64,000 bases of DNA. Origin: Marinoscillum sp. 108 (GTDB lineage Bacteria; Bacteroidota; Bacteroidia; Cytophagales; Cyclobacteriaceae). The notes below the pieces were generated by a model, which saw nothing but the letters and a program-made list of their open reading frames with translations, did not search any database and was not told where the DNA came from. The DNA lies in the NCBI RefSeq assembly GCF_902506655.1, contig NZ_LR734817.1:1-64000 (forward strand), read 5' to 3'. Positions 9,889-19,088 of the stretch are shown piece by piece (within the stretch, counting starts at the first letter, position 1; the number at the start of each line of letters is the position of its first letter). The translations under genes were made by a program, and so were the position numbers.

Positions 9889-10488
9889 TCAGGGATTTCT
9901 TTTTTTTACACTTACAAAAGGATGGTCCCTGATATAAAACCGCCACGGAAGTAGCGCATCCTCGCCTGCATAGCCCACCCCCACCCTCGTGGTTGCTTCT
10001 ATTTCCAACTCCTCTGGAGTATCTCCACATAAATCCAACGCATTGTGCTTTTTCTGAATACCAAGAGCTTTACTTAACGTACCTGGTCCGGCCGTAAGTT
10101 TGCTAAACGGCACCTTACTCCCACGCCGAATGTGCATGGTTTCCATACCCAACACTGGCTCCACCGCACGTATCAACACCGCATCGGCCAATCCTTCCTC
10201 ATTTGATACCACATTAAACAAATGATGAATTCCATAGCACAAATAAACATAGGCTACCCCGCCCTTTTCGAACATCACCCTAGTGCGCTCAGTTCTGCCT
10301 GCATGAGCATGACATGCCCGATCATTTCTACCACAATAAGCCTCTGTTTCGACGATTTTGCCTGCTGTGATAATTCCATCTATGTTTGTGAAAACATACT
10401 TACCTAATAACTCTTTAGCTACATGTACTACATCTGAATGATTATAGAACGATTGCGGCAGTTTTTCGTAAGATGAAAGATCAAACAT
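9889..10488 (-). CDS. DNA-3-methyladenine glycosylase (AAG/MPG family)
   Basis: 199 residues, matching bacterial members of the alkyladenine glycosylase family that flip and excise alkylated purines such as 3-methyladenine in base excision repair. Seen: VETEAYCGRNDRACHAHAGRT containing the catalytic Glu region, RVMFEKGGVAYVYLCYGIHH with the intercalating Tyr, and LTAGPGTLSKALGI. Not related to the AlkA helix-hairpin-helix fold. It diverges from the DUF2911 gene with only 24 nt between start codons, so the two share one promoter region. Confidence 0.93.
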   Translation of the reverse strand: MFDLSSYEKLPQSFYNHSDVVHVAKELLGKYVFTNIDGIITAGKIVETEAYCGRNDRACHAHAGRTERTRVMFEKGGVAYVYLCYGIHHLFNVVSNEEGLADAVLIRAVEPVLGMETMHIRRGSKVPFSKLTAGPGTLSKALGIQKKHNALDLCGDTPEELEIEATTRVGVGYAGEDALLPWRFYIRDHPFVSVKKRNP

Positions 10489-10512
10489 ATCTTAAACACA
10501 AATTTCTTGAAT

Positions 10513-11385
10513 ATGATGAGTAAAATCACAAAACTAACCTTATTAGCTTTTTTATGCGCGTATGGTACTGCCATGGCACAAATCAACACTCCGCAGGCAA
10601 GTCCGGCAGGCTCTGTTTCCAGCGTGGTAGGCCTCACAGAGGTGAGCATCGACTACTTCCGTCCAAAAGTAAAGGACAGAAAAATATTTGGAGAAGGTAG
10701 CGAGTTTCTGCAGCCTTACGGACAACTCTGGAGAACTGGTGCCAACTCAGGATCCAAACTCACTCTGAGCACTGAAGCCACAATAGCCGGAACAAAAGTA
10801 CCAGCAGGTGAGTACCTCATCTTCACCATCCCAGGCAAAGACGAATGGTCTTTCATGCTTTACAGCGACCTGAGCCTCGGGGGAAACGTGAATGGATACG
10901 ATGCTAAGAACGAAGTGGTAAAAGCCACTGTGAAGGCAGAGAAACTATCTTCACCAGTGGAAGCGTTGACCTTCAACATCTCAGACATCAGTGAGGACAA
11001 TACCAAAGCTAACATTGAACTTACCTGGAGTGATGTATCTGTAAAAGTACCTCTGGAGGTATCTTTTGTAGAGCAGGTAATGGCTGACATTGAAGCTAAG
11101 ACCAAGGTAAATCCTTCTAACTATGTGCAGGCAGCAGGTTTTTACCTGTCGCAAAACAAAAACTTGCCACAAGCTTTGGAGTGGATGAATACCTACCTGG
11201 CGATTGGAGACAATGGTCAGCAGTTTTGGCATGTACACACCAAGGCACGTATTCAGGCAGCTATGGGCAACAAAAAAGAAGCCATTGCCACTGCTCAGAA
11301 GTCACTTGATATTGCCAAAGCCAGCCCTAATGGTGATTTTGGATATGTAAAAAGAAACCAGGATTTTATTGCTTCTTTGAAGTAA
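10513..11385 (+). CDS. DUF2911 exported protein with C-terminal helical repeat
   Basis: 290 residues from the ATG at 10513 (10516 is possible; an upstream in-frame TTG is ignored). A signal peptide (LTLLAFLCAYGTAMAQ) precedes a DUF2911 domain of about 130 residues with the family motifs IDYFRPKVKDRKIFG, LWRTGANSGSKL and VPAGEYLIFTIP. The C-terminal ~100 residues look like a TPR-like helical hairpin (AAGFYLSQNKNLPQALEWMNTYL). DUF2911 is common in Bacteroidota and of unknown function; the domain is predicted periplasmic. Confidence 0.85.
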   Translation: MMSKITKLTLLAFLCAYGTAMAQINTPQASPAGSVSSVVGLTEVSIDYFRPKVKDRKIFGEGSEFLQPYGQLWRTGANSGSKLTLSTEATIAGTKVPAGEYLIFTIPGKDEWSFMLYSDLSLGGNVNGYDAKNEVVKATVKAEKLSSPVEALTFNISDISEDNTKANIELTWSDVSVKVPLEVSFVEQVMADIEAKTKVNPSNYVQAAGFYLSQNKNLPQALEWMNTYLAIGDNGQQFWHVHTKARIQAAMGNKKEAIATAQKSLDIAKASPNGDFGYVKRNQDFIASLK

Positions 11386-11407
11386 TAACAATCTCACTTA
11401 CTACGAA

Positions 11408-11449
11408 CGAGGCCCCGTGGATGAAATCCACGGGGTCTCGTTTTTTTTT
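11408..11449 (+). terminator. Rho-independent terminator after DUF2911 gene
   Basis: Stem CGAGGCCCCGTGGAT, loop GAA, complementary arm ending TCTCG, then nine T residues. It lies 22 nt after the stop codon and just before the convergent symporter gene ends. Confidence 0.9.
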
Positions 11450-11464
11450 ATCCCTTGAGTGAGT

Positions 11465-13147
11465 CTATCCCTTCCTTTGAATGGTCTGAAAGAGCACACC
11501 CAACCCAATCGTAAGAAAACATCCGATGGCATTGTACCAGAGATAACCCAACGTGAAAACCCCGTAGATGGTCAGGAAATGAAACACAATCACGCTGGTT
11601 TGTGCAATGATGGCCGCCCAAAAAACGGCGTTTCCTTTCACATACTTTAAGAAAAAGGCCGTCAGGAAAATACCCAGAATGGTTCCATAAAATATGGATC
11701 CGACTATGTTGACCGCCTCAAGTAAATTCTCTGAATTCTTAGCCAGTACTGCAAAGGAAATAGCCACAATTCCCCATACCAAAGTCAGGGCTTTGGATAT
11801 AAACAAATGATACTTATCATCCTTATTGATCAGACGTTTGTAAAAATCAATGGTAGTGGTGGATGAGAGCGCATTCAGCTCAGACGATGTAGACGACATG
11901 GCCGCTGAAAAAATCACAGCAATCAACAAACCAATCAGACCGTGAGGCAGAAAAGTGAGAATGAAGGTGAGAAAAACGTAATCAGAATCTTTGGTTTCAA
12001 TTTCAGGATCCATCTTCACCAGCAGATCTTTCACCTGCTGCCTCACGGCTACAGACTCATTGTCTACCTTCTGCAGCTCCTGTGCAATGGTCTCAGACTC
12101 GGCATGCGGTGCCTTTGAAAAATCCAAAGCCAGGGCTTTCCGCTCATTCATCAGACCCTCATAGGTACGCTCCAGGTCCTGGTATTCCGTTTTATAGGCT
12201 GAATCATTCAGGCGCTGCACCGAGACCTCCTTAAAATGGACGGGCGGAGCATAAAACAGATAAAACACATAGACCATCACACCCAGGAACAAAATGAAGA
12301 ACTGCATCGGGATTTTCAGAACAGCATTAAACATCAGGCCCATGCGGCTTTCAGTCACATTGCGCCCTCCCAGGTAGCGCTGTACCTGCGACTGATCCGT
12401 GCCAAAATAGGACAAGGCCAAAAACAGCCCCCCGGCCAATCCCGACCAAATGGTATAGCGCTTTTCAAAGTTAAAATCCAGGTCCACGGCATTCAGCTTC
12501 TCCAGCTTACCAGCAATACTCACCGCGTCCCCAAACGACACATAGTCGGTAATGTAAGAGATGAGAATAAAGAAAGCCACAAACATCCCACCCATGATCA
12601 CCGCCATCTGATGCTTCTGGGTAATGCTCACAGCCCTCGTTCCGCCGGAGACGGTATAGATGATCACGAGCGTGCCAGTCACCAGTATGGTGGCTGTAAG
12701 GTCCCAATCCAGAATACTGGACAGAATGATTGCCGGAGCATAGATGGTAATCCCAGCAGCCAAACCCCGCTGCACCAGAAAAAGTAACGCCCCTAACATT
12801 CTGGTCTTCAGGTCAAACCGGGACTCCAGGTATTCATAGGCCGTGTAAACTTTCAGTCTGTAAAAAATCGGAATAAACACGGCGGAAACTATAATGAGGG
12901 CGATAGGTAACCCCAGGTAATTCTGTATAAATCCCATCCCACTCTCATAGCCCTGCCCGGGTGTGGAAATAAAGGTCACGGCACTGGCCTGAGTGGCCAT
13001 CACGGACAGGCCTATGGTACCCCAGCGCATCGACTTATCCCCCAGAAAATAGCCATCAATATTCAGCTGCCCTCTGGTACGCCACACTCCGTAGGCCACG
13101 ATAAAAATCAACGTACCAAACAGTACAATCAGGTCAAAATAATTCAT
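11465..13147 (-). CDS. Sodium:solute symporter (SSS family)
   Basis: 560 residues from the ATG at 13147. The first hydrophobic segment begins at once (MNYFDLIVLFGTLIFIVAYG) and about 13-14 membrane segments follow, with the SSS signatures SGGTRAVSITQKHQ and FGTDQSQVQRYL. A soluble loop of about 100 residues (residues ~340-430) contains a charged coiled-coil-like stretch, unusual in length for the family. The frame is open further upstream, but that part belongs to the overlapping 45-aa gene, whose TGA overlaps this ATG as ATGA, so translation is probably coupled. The substrate is unknown; sugars, amino acids or vitamins are usual. Confidence 0.9.
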   Translation of the reverse strand: MNYFDLIVLFGTLIFIVAYGVWRTRGQLNIDGYFLGDKSMRWGTIGLSVMATQASAVTFISTPGQGYESGMGFIQNYLGLPIALIIVSAVFIPIFYRLKVYTAYEYLESRFDLKTRMLGALLFLVQRGLAAGITIYAPAIILSSILDWDLTATILVTGTLVIIYTVSGGTRAVSITQKHQMAVIMGGMFVAFFILISYITDYVSFGDAVSIAGKLEKLNAVDLDFNFEKRYTIWSGLAGGLFLALSYFGTDQSQVQRYLGGRNVTESRMGLMFNAVLKIPMQFFILFLGVMVYVFYLFYAPPVHFKEVSVQRLNDSAYKTEYQDLERTYEGLMNERKALALDFSKAPHAESETIAQELQKVDNESVAVRQQVKDLLVKMDPEIETKDSDYVFLTFILTFLPHGLIGLLIAVIFSAAMSSTSSELNALSSTTTIDFYKRLINKDDKYHLFISKALTLVWGIVAISFAVLAKNSENLLEAVNIVGSIFYGTILGIFLTAFFLKYVKGNAVFWAAIIAQTSVIVFHFLTIYGVFTLGYLWYNAIGCFLTIGLGVLFQTIQRKG

Positions 13148-13281
13148 CGGAAAGAAATGCTGAACAGGTATAACAAAAAGATGATCAACACGAGATTGCC
13201 TATGACCAGCCAATAAATGGTACTCCAGCTCTTGAAGTACGGCGGGGTAGCCAGGTCACGGTCATTCTTTGGTTCTTCCAT
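13144..13281 (-). CDS. 45-aa single-pass membrane peptide coupled to the symporter
   Basis: A short frame not normally called: 45 residues, beginning with a hydrophilic head (MEEPKNDRDLATPPYF) and then one transmembrane segment (VIGNLVLIIFLLYLF). Its ATG lies 3 nt after the PIG-L deacetylase stop codon and its TGA overlaps the symporter ATG, so it sits exactly in frame with operon logic on both sides. By analogy small subunits accompany some sodium:solute symporters (DUF485/DUF4212 types), but this peptide is shorter and I do not assign it to either family. Its position is the main argument that it is real. Confidence 0.65.
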   Translation of the reverse strand: MEEPKNDRDLATPPYFKSWSTIYWLVIGNLVLIIFLLYLFSISFR

Positions 13282-13284
13282 ATT

Positions 13285-15783
13285 TTATTTGGGTTTGTCT
13301 GCTTTGCCTAGTGACACCATATTGATGAGCAGCCTGTAAGCCCCTGGTACACCAGCCGGGAGTTCTCTGAAAAATGAAATGCCCGTATAGCAGTAAAACC
13401 CCTTTCCGTAAGGAGCGACTAACAAACTGCCTTGCTTCTCTTCTTCACCAGGATCATTCATGCCCAAAAGCGGCACAAATTCTTTCGACCACTCCCCGGG
13501 GAAATAAAGCCCCCGCTCCTGTACCCATCCATCGAAATCAGATGGACTCAATTTGATCGGAGTATTCAGTACCGGGTGTTTGGGCTTCAGAAACTTCACC
13601 GGAGCCTCCTCCACTGTGACACGATTACGGGAGAGCTTCAACGGAAAGGGTGCAATCTCCTCAGTCACCAGCTGATGGCTGGTATTGTACTGAACAATCA
13701 CATTCCCACCCTTTTTCACATAGTCAAAAAGCTCCTGATTCTTAAAACTCAACCATTGAACGGTGTTAAAAGCCCTTATGCCCAGGATCACGGCATCATA
13801 TCGCGCCAGATTCCCGGCACTCACGTCGTCCTTATCTAAAATGTCCACCTGATATCCGATCTGCTCCAAACTAAATGGCAGCTCGTCGCCGGCACCCATG
13901 ATATACCCGATGCGCCCGGTCAGCTCACCCACATCCAACTTCACCACCTTCACTTGTGCTTTTGGATAAAGCGTTTGCACGGGAATATGATCATAAGCAA
14001 TCACCTCTTTACCCAGGTCGTACTTCTTTCCATCCGAAAGCTCCACCACAGCGGATATCTGAGCATTTGATGGTCCTTCAGGTGGGGTGAGTGAGAAATC
14101 AAATGACTGTTCACCTCCGGCTTCCTGAATGGCCACCTCGTAAAAATCTGGTGACGACTTCCAGCCTTCAGGCAAATTCAAAGTGACTCGACCCGATATA
14201 TCATCTCGCCCGGCAATCACCTTGACCGGCATCTTTTTTGACTTGTTTCCTGCAAAGATTAAGGCTCTGGAATCCAGATTCACCATCACCGGAGGCCTGA
14301 TTTCCAGTGGGCTCCGCACCTCTCCTTTCACAGGGTCTGTGGTTTTGAAAATCACCGGTACTTCGTAATCCAGAAACTGACCCTCTGAGCTCAGTGACAC
14401 GCGTGCCTTCAATGCGGGAGGATTTTGAGGTAAGCCAATCAATCGCTGATCGCTCACCGAATACATACCTTCTGTGGCATCTGTATTCAGCCAGTATGGG
14501 TGGGTATAAGGAGTGCTTTTTGAAAGGGGAAACTGATAGGAAAACTGATTTTTCTGATTGTTTTCCAAAGCAAGGTTATAGATGAAGCGTTCATCATTCT
14601 GATCCAGGGTCACCGAGGAAAGGGTCAGGTCGGCATGGCTCCTGTTGATCACCTCCAGGGTGATCCTAATCGAATCTCCCGGCACGTAGAAAGGCTTTTC
14701 ACTCGTCAGCTCCAGGTAAGTACCAGTAATGGCCAAAATGGTCTCCCTCAGCTCAGCCAGTTTCACCTCTTTCCAAAACTGATCAGGCATCTTCAATAGG
14801 GCCTTCCTCGCATTAAGCAATTCACCCAAAATATTCGCTGGCTGGGCAGTATCAAAGTTACGCCTGGCCTCCGCCAGATAGTATGCCACTTCCTCAGAGT
14901 CTGCCACCCGTGACCAGCTGGTATTGATGCCTTCAAAAAGTGCCTGGTCAGTTTCAGCCCCACCCCATTGTTCAAAATATTCAAAATCAGCCCCCCGGCT
15001 CCCGGAAGACCCAAAGCCCTGACTCTTGTGCATGCTTCGGCTCAGTGCACTGATCTCTGTATAGGACTTGCCCAAATGGGTGTTGTATTGCCCCACATCC
15101 AGCTTCAGATACCCTTCATCATTAAACACCCGCCCGCTTCTTCGGTAAGCCCAGAGACCGATGTTATAAAAAATCTTTGCTGGTGCCCAGGGAGATACAT
15201 ATTGGAGCTGTTCGGGATACACTGTGGTGTCACCACTCTTCTCAAATGCCTCCATGGCCAATATGGCTGAAGCCGTATGATGACCGTGAGTGACACCTGG
15301 CTCCCGACTAAACCTTGTGATGATTACATCTGGCCTGAATTGACGAATGGCCCATACAAAATCAGCCAGTACTTTATCCCGATCCCATACCCTGAAGGTC
15401 TCATCCGGATCTTTGGAGTATCCAAAATCATTCGCCCGGGAGAAAAACTGCTCCCCGCCATCCACAGACCGGGCGGCCAGCAGCTCCTGGGTGCGGATCA
15501 CCCCCAAACTTTCCCTGATTTCGGGACCAATCAGATTCTGACCTCCATCGCCTCTCGTAGCGGCTACATACCCCGTGCGAAAGTGTGCTCCGTTGGCGAA
15601 GTATGCTATTAACTGAGTGTTTTCATCGTCTGGATGTGCGGCCATGTAAAGTACAGACCCCAGTGTGTTCAGCTTTTCCAGCCGCTGAATAATAGCGCCG
15701 GAAGAGTAATCTGCCTGACCCTGACCGAACAAGACGGTGGTGAAAAATAGAATGAGAAAGGTTGACGAAATTCTAATGATCAT
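13285..15783 (-). CDS. PIG-L/LmbE family deacetylase with C-terminal ThuA/GATase-like domain
   Basis: 832 residues from the ATG at 15783, which starts a signal peptide (MIIRISSTFLILFFTTVLFGQ). Residues ~30-250 form a PIG-L zinc-dependent N-acetylglucosamine deacetylase domain with AAHPDDEN and THGHHTAS metal motifs. A beta-sandwich middle part (~370-590) follows, and the last ~200 residues resemble a ThuA/glutamine-amidotransferase-like fold (GYQVDILDKDDV, YDAVILGIRAFN, GGNVIVQYNTSH). Inferred role: periplasmic deacetylation of glycans, with the product perhaps taken up by the downstream symporter. It is the first gene of a three-gene operon. Confidence 0.85.
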   Translation of the reverse strand: MIIRISSTFLILFFTTVLFGQGQADYSSGAIIQRLEKLNTLGSVLYMAAHPDDENTQLIAYFANGAHFRTGYVAATRGDGGQNLIGPEIRESLGVIRTQELLAARSVDGGEQFFSRANDFGYSKDPDETFRVWDRDKVLADFVWAIRQFRPDVIITRFSREPGVTHGHHTASAILAMEAFEKSGDTTVYPEQLQYVSPWAPAKIFYNIGLWAYRRSGRVFNDEGYLKLDVGQYNTHLGKSYTEISALSRSMHKSQGFGSSGSRGADFEYFEQWGGAETDQALFEGINTSWSRVADSEEVAYYLAEARRNFDTAQPANILGELLNARKALLKMPDQFWKEVKLAELRETILAITGTYLELTSEKPFYVPGDSIRITLEVINRSHADLTLSSVTLDQNDERFIYNLALENNQKNQFSYQFPLSKSTPYTHPYWLNTDATEGMYSVSDQRLIGLPQNPPALKARVSLSSEGQFLDYEVPVIFKTTDPVKGEVRSPLEIRPPVMVNLDSRALIFAGNKSKKMPVKVIAGRDDISGRVTLNLPEGWKSSPDFYEVAIQEAGGEQSFDFSLTPPEGPSNAQISAVVELSDGKKYDLGKEVIAYDHIPVQTLYPKAQVKVVKLDVGELTGRIGYIMGAGDELPFSLEQIGYQVDILDKDDVSAGNLARYDAVILGIRAFNTVQWLSFKNQELFDYVKKGGNVIVQYNTSHQLVTEEIAPFPLKLSRNRVTVEEAPVKFLKPKHPVLNTPIKLSPSDFDGWVQERGLYFPGEWSKEFVPLLGMNDPGEEEKQGSLLVAPYGKGFYCYTGISFFRELPAGVPGAYRLLINMVSLGKADKPK

Positions 15784-15888
15784 ATAATGATAATTGTTTG
15801 AGTAGTACGTGTAGTAAAAATCAAAGTTGGATAAACGTGTCTGGCGGCATTCCAAACGGATAACTGGTGGCTTACCAGATCAATTCCG

Positions 15889-16959
15889 CTAAAATACATT
15901 CATCCAAGTTCTCTCCTGATTGTATCCCAGAAAAGCACCTGCAATTTCCAGTGGTGAATCAATATTATTGTGATAGAGCTGCCCGGTACCCAGCCCCTGA
16001 TAGCCCACCGAAGGAAACCTACCCGCGAACTGCGCGATGGCATTCAAAGAGATATTGCTCTCCAATGCCGAGGTGAGCCACCAACCAATCCCTTGCTGCT
16101 CTGCCAGGGATATCCACTCAAGGGTAGCTCCAAATCCGCCCAACAAAGTGGGCTTCAGTATGATGTATTGAGGCCTGATGAACTTCAAAAGCTCCTGTTT
16201 TTGAGAATATTCATTCACGCCGATCAGTTCTTCGTCCAGGGCAATGGGTACGGGTGAGCGCTTACACAATAGCTGCATGGCCTCATGCTGACCAGCCATA
16301 ATGGGCTGCTCAATAGAATGAATACCCAACTCCTCCAACTGGCTGAGCCTTGAGAAAACCTCATCCGTAGCAAAGGCTCCATTGGCATCCACCCTGATGA
16401 TCAAATCCGGATCGTGGGCCCTCAGAAATCTCAGCAGCGAAAGCTCCTGCTCAAAGTCTATCGCCCCAATTTTCATTTTGATGCATTTGAACCCTGCAGA
16501 TAATTTACCAGCTATCTGCTCGCGCATGGCATCCTCTGCACCCATCCAGATGAGTCCATTGATGGGAATGGCGCTGATCCCTCTATAGAAATCATTATTG
16601 AAAATCAATCGCCTGCCCCCGTTGATCAAATCCAGAAAAGCGGTCTCCAAAGCCATCCTCAGGCTGGGAAGCGTGGGCAGCACCAGGCGAGAAACCAAAC
16701 CAAAAACTTCCTCCTCAGAGTCCGGCATTGGTATGGATTTTAGTTTAGGACTGAGCGCAGCCAGCGCTTCTTTCACATCCTCTACCTTTTCAGGACTCAG
16801 ATTGTGCAGCGGTGCGGCTTCCCCCAAACCATATACTTCCGAATGCTCCGAATCATAAATTTTGAGGAGCACGATCGGGTGATCTTTCAAAATCCCCCTA
16901 CTTGTGCCAGCTTCAAATTTAAAATCCAACGTGTAGTCCCTATATTCGAGCTTCAACAT
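15889..16959 (-). CDS. menC: o-Succinylbenzoate synthase (enolase superfamily)
   Basis: 356 residues, enolase-superfamily fold. Seen: the catalytic lysine motif KMKIG (residues ~171-175), metal ligands in RVDANGAF and EQP, DEEL, and the second lysine LKPTLLGG. The SALESNISLNAIAQF and QGLGTGQLY blocks match Bacteroidota MenC, which dehydrates SHCHC in menaquinone synthesis. A dipeptide epimerase is the main alternative within the superfamily. No other men gene is in the window. It diverges from queA with 15 nt between start codons. Confidence 0.82.
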   Translation of the reverse strand: MLKLEYRDYTLDFKFEAGTSRGILKDHPIVLLKIYDSEHSEVYGLGEAAPLHNLSPEKVEDVKEALAALSPKLKSIPMPDSEEEVFGLVSRLVLPTLPSLRMALETAFLDLINGGRRLIFNNDFYRGISAIPINGLIWMGAEDAMREQIAGKLSAGFKCIKMKIGAIDFEQELSLLRFLRAHDPDLIIRVDANGAFATDEVFSRLSQLEELGIHSIEQPIMAGQHEAMQLLCKRSPVPIALDEELIGVNEYSQKQELLKFIRPQYIILKPTLLGGFGATLEWISLAEQQGIGWWLTSALESNISLNAIAQFAGRFPSVGYQGLGTGQLYHNNIDSPLEIAGAFLGYNQERTWMNVF

Positions 16960-16974
16960 ACGATTAGAATCAAA

Positions 16975-18156
16975 ATGCCTTCAGAAAGTTTAGACCTGAA
17001 CAGCTTCCTTTACGAACTTCCGGAAAAGCACATTGCAAAATTTCCGCTGGAAAACCGGTCAGACGCTAAACTCCTGGTTTATCAAAAAGGGGAAATTACA
17101 CACCAAATTTTTAATAAGACCCCACAACTTCTGCCAAAAGGTAGTTTTTTGGTCTTTAATGATACCAAAGTGATCCCCGCAAGGCTCATTCTCCACAAAG
17201 AGACTGGTGCCAGAATAGAAATTTTCCTGTTGGATCCCGTGAGCCCGTCCAATGTCTACGAAGCAGCCATGACCAGCAAAACCTCCTGCACGTGGCATGT
17301 GATGATCGGCAATGCCAAAAAATGGAAGAGCGATCAAAAACTGACGCTATCCATCGATCATCATGTACTCACAGCCGAGCGCCTCAGCGAAGATCAGGTG
17401 GCTTTTCACTGGACCAGTGGAGATACGTTTTCGGATATCCTCACCAAAATAGGGGAAATACCACTCCCGCCCTACCTGGGCCGATCGGCCACCAAGGAGG
17501 ACGTACCCCGGTACCAAACGGTCTACTCGAAAGCAGAGGGTGCAGTGGCCGCTCCCACTGCGGGGCTCCATTTCACAGACGAAATCCTTTCGGAGCTCAA
17601 AGCCAGAGGCATTCAGACTGATTACCTCACCCTCCATGTATCGGCAGGTACTTTTCAGCCCATCAAAGCTAAAAGCGTGGAAGAGCACCCCATGCACCGC
17701 GAACAGGTGCTGATCACGAAGCAAAATGTTCAAAATCTGCTGGATAATGATCTGATCATATCCGTGGGTACCACCAGCATGCGCACGTTGGAGAGTCTAT
17801 TTTGGTACGGGCAAATACTCTCAGTAGATTCGGAAGCAGCATTTCACATCACCAAAGAAACAGCCTATTCCTTTGACCATGTCATCTCCAGGAAAGAAAG
17901 CCTGGAGCATGTGCTGGCGATGATGGATGCTGCCAACACCGAGGTACTGGTGGGACATACCGAGATATTTATCTACCCGGGTTACGAATTCAGAATTTGC
18001 AAAGGGCTCATCACCAATTTTCACCTTCCGGGGTCTACCCTGATACTGCTGGTGGCAGCTTTTGTGGGGGAAGATTGGAAAACAATCTATCAGGAGGCCC
18101 TCTCCAACGAATATCGTTTTTTAAGTTATGGAGACAGTTCCTTACTTCTGCCTTAA
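16975..18156 (+). CDS. queA: S-adenosylmethionine:tRNA ribosyltransferase-isomerase
   Basis: 393 residues from the ATG at 16975; the frame is open upstream but that stretch is the antisense of menC. Seen: FLYELPEKHIAKFPLENR, LVFNDTKVIPARL, the AAPTAGLHFT motif, VSAGTFQPIK and the C-terminal ITNFHLPGSTLILLVAAF. The enzyme transfers ribose from SAM to preQ1 at the tRNA wobble position during queuosine synthesis. It is longer than the ~350-residue E. coli enzyme, in line with the longer paralogue seen in Bacteroidota. MscS follows after 17 nt. Confidence 0.92.
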   Translation: MPSESLDLNSFLYELPEKHIAKFPLENRSDAKLLVYQKGEITHQIFNKTPQLLPKGSFLVFNDTKVIPARLILHKETGARIEIFLLDPVSPSNVYEAAMTSKTSCTWHVMIGNAKKWKSDQKLTLSIDHHVLTAERLSEDQVAFHWTSGDTFSDILTKIGEIPLPPYLGRSATKEDVPRYQTVYSKAEGAVAAPTAGLHFTDEILSELKARGIQTDYLTLHVSAGTFQPIKAKSVEEHPMHREQVLITKQNVQNLLDNDLIISVGTTSMRTLESLFWYGQILSVDSEAAFHITKETAYSFDHVISRKESLEHVLAMMDAANTEVLVGHTEIFIYPGYEFRICKGLITNFHLPGSTLILLVAAFVGEDWKTIYQEALSNEYRFLSYGDSSLLLP

Positions 18157-18173
18157 AAGATTACTTTTAAATC

Positions 18174-19088
18174 ATGGAAAAGACTTTCAATGAAATATGG
18201 GCCGACCTGGTAATCGCCATCAAAAGGCTCGTTGACATTTTCGGAACTTCACTTTTCAAACTGGGTGAAAACGACATCAGTCTGGCCACTATTCTGTACA
18301 TCATCTTCTCCTTTATCGTGCTTACTTTCTTCGCTCGATACATTAAAAAGATATTGATTGAAAAGATCCTTACCCGTACCCAGTTGGACACTGGTGTGCA
18401 GGCTTCTGTGGGCACAGTCACCAAATTCGCCATCATTCTGGTTGGCACAGTGGTCATTATCCAATCTGCGGGCATCGACCTTACAGTGCTTACACTTATC
18501 GCCGGAGCACTCGGTGTTGGCATTGGATTTGGACTTCAAAACATCACTGACAACTTTATCTCTGGCATCATCATTTTGTTTGAAAAGCCGATCAAAGTGG
18601 GAGATCGCATAGACGTGGGAGATGTACAAGGCAATGTTATCAGTATTTCGTTCAGAGCCACACAGGTGCTCACCAATGATAACATCTCCGTGATCGTACC
18701 TAACTCGGAGTTTATCTCCAGCCGGGTGATCAACTGGAGTCACAACGATCGCAACATTCGTTTCAAAATACCCGTGGGGGTGAGCTACAATGAAGATCCT
18801 GAAAAGATTAAGAAAATCCTGCTTGAAGTGGCTGATGCAAATCCTCATGTGCTCAAAATGCCGGAAACCACAGTACTTTTTGATGCCTACGGAGACAGCT
18901 CCCTCAACTTCTATCTGGCTGTTTGGACAGCTACGCACACGGATCGCCCCAGTGTGTTAAAAAGTGAATTGTACTTCGAGATTTTCAGGAGATTCAAGGA
19001 GGAAAACATAGAAATCCCTTTCCCTCAGCGCGACATCCACATCAAAACACAACCGATGGTGATCGAGACTTCTAAAATTTCTGATTAA
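18174..19088 (+). CDS. MscS family mechanosensitive channel
   Basis: 304 residues, the size of E. coli MscS. Two transmembrane helices at residues ~35-110, then the pore-lining TM3 with glycine/alanine packing (LIAGALGVGIGFGLQNITDNFISGIIILFEKP), then the beta domain with VGDRIDVGDVQGNV and the C-terminal alpha/beta cage (FPQRDIHIKT). It opens on membrane tension to release osmolytes. Its 3' end overlaps the convergent DUF2490 gene by 17 nt. Confidence 0.93.
   Translation: MEKTFNEIWADLVIAIKRLVDIFGTSLFKLGENDISLATILYIIFSFIVLTFFARYIKKILIEKILTRTQLDTGVQASVGTVTKFAIILVGTVVIIQSAGIDLTVLTLIAGALGVGIGFGLQNITDNFISGIIILFEKPIKVGDRIDVGDVQGNVISISFRATQVLTNDNISVIVPNSEFISSRVINWSHNDRNIRFKIPVGVSYNEDPEKIKKILLEVADANPHVLKMPETTVLFDAYGDSSLNFYLAVWTATHTDRPSVLKSELYFEIFRRFKEENIEIPFPQRDIHIKTQPMVIETSKISD

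Noticed and set aside
12236-12787. 183-codon + strand frame inside the SSS symporter
   Set aside because: Antisense shadow of a membrane protein gene.
18249-18938. 229-codon minus-strand frame inside mscS
   Set aside because: Antisense shadow; the + strand has a complete MscS.
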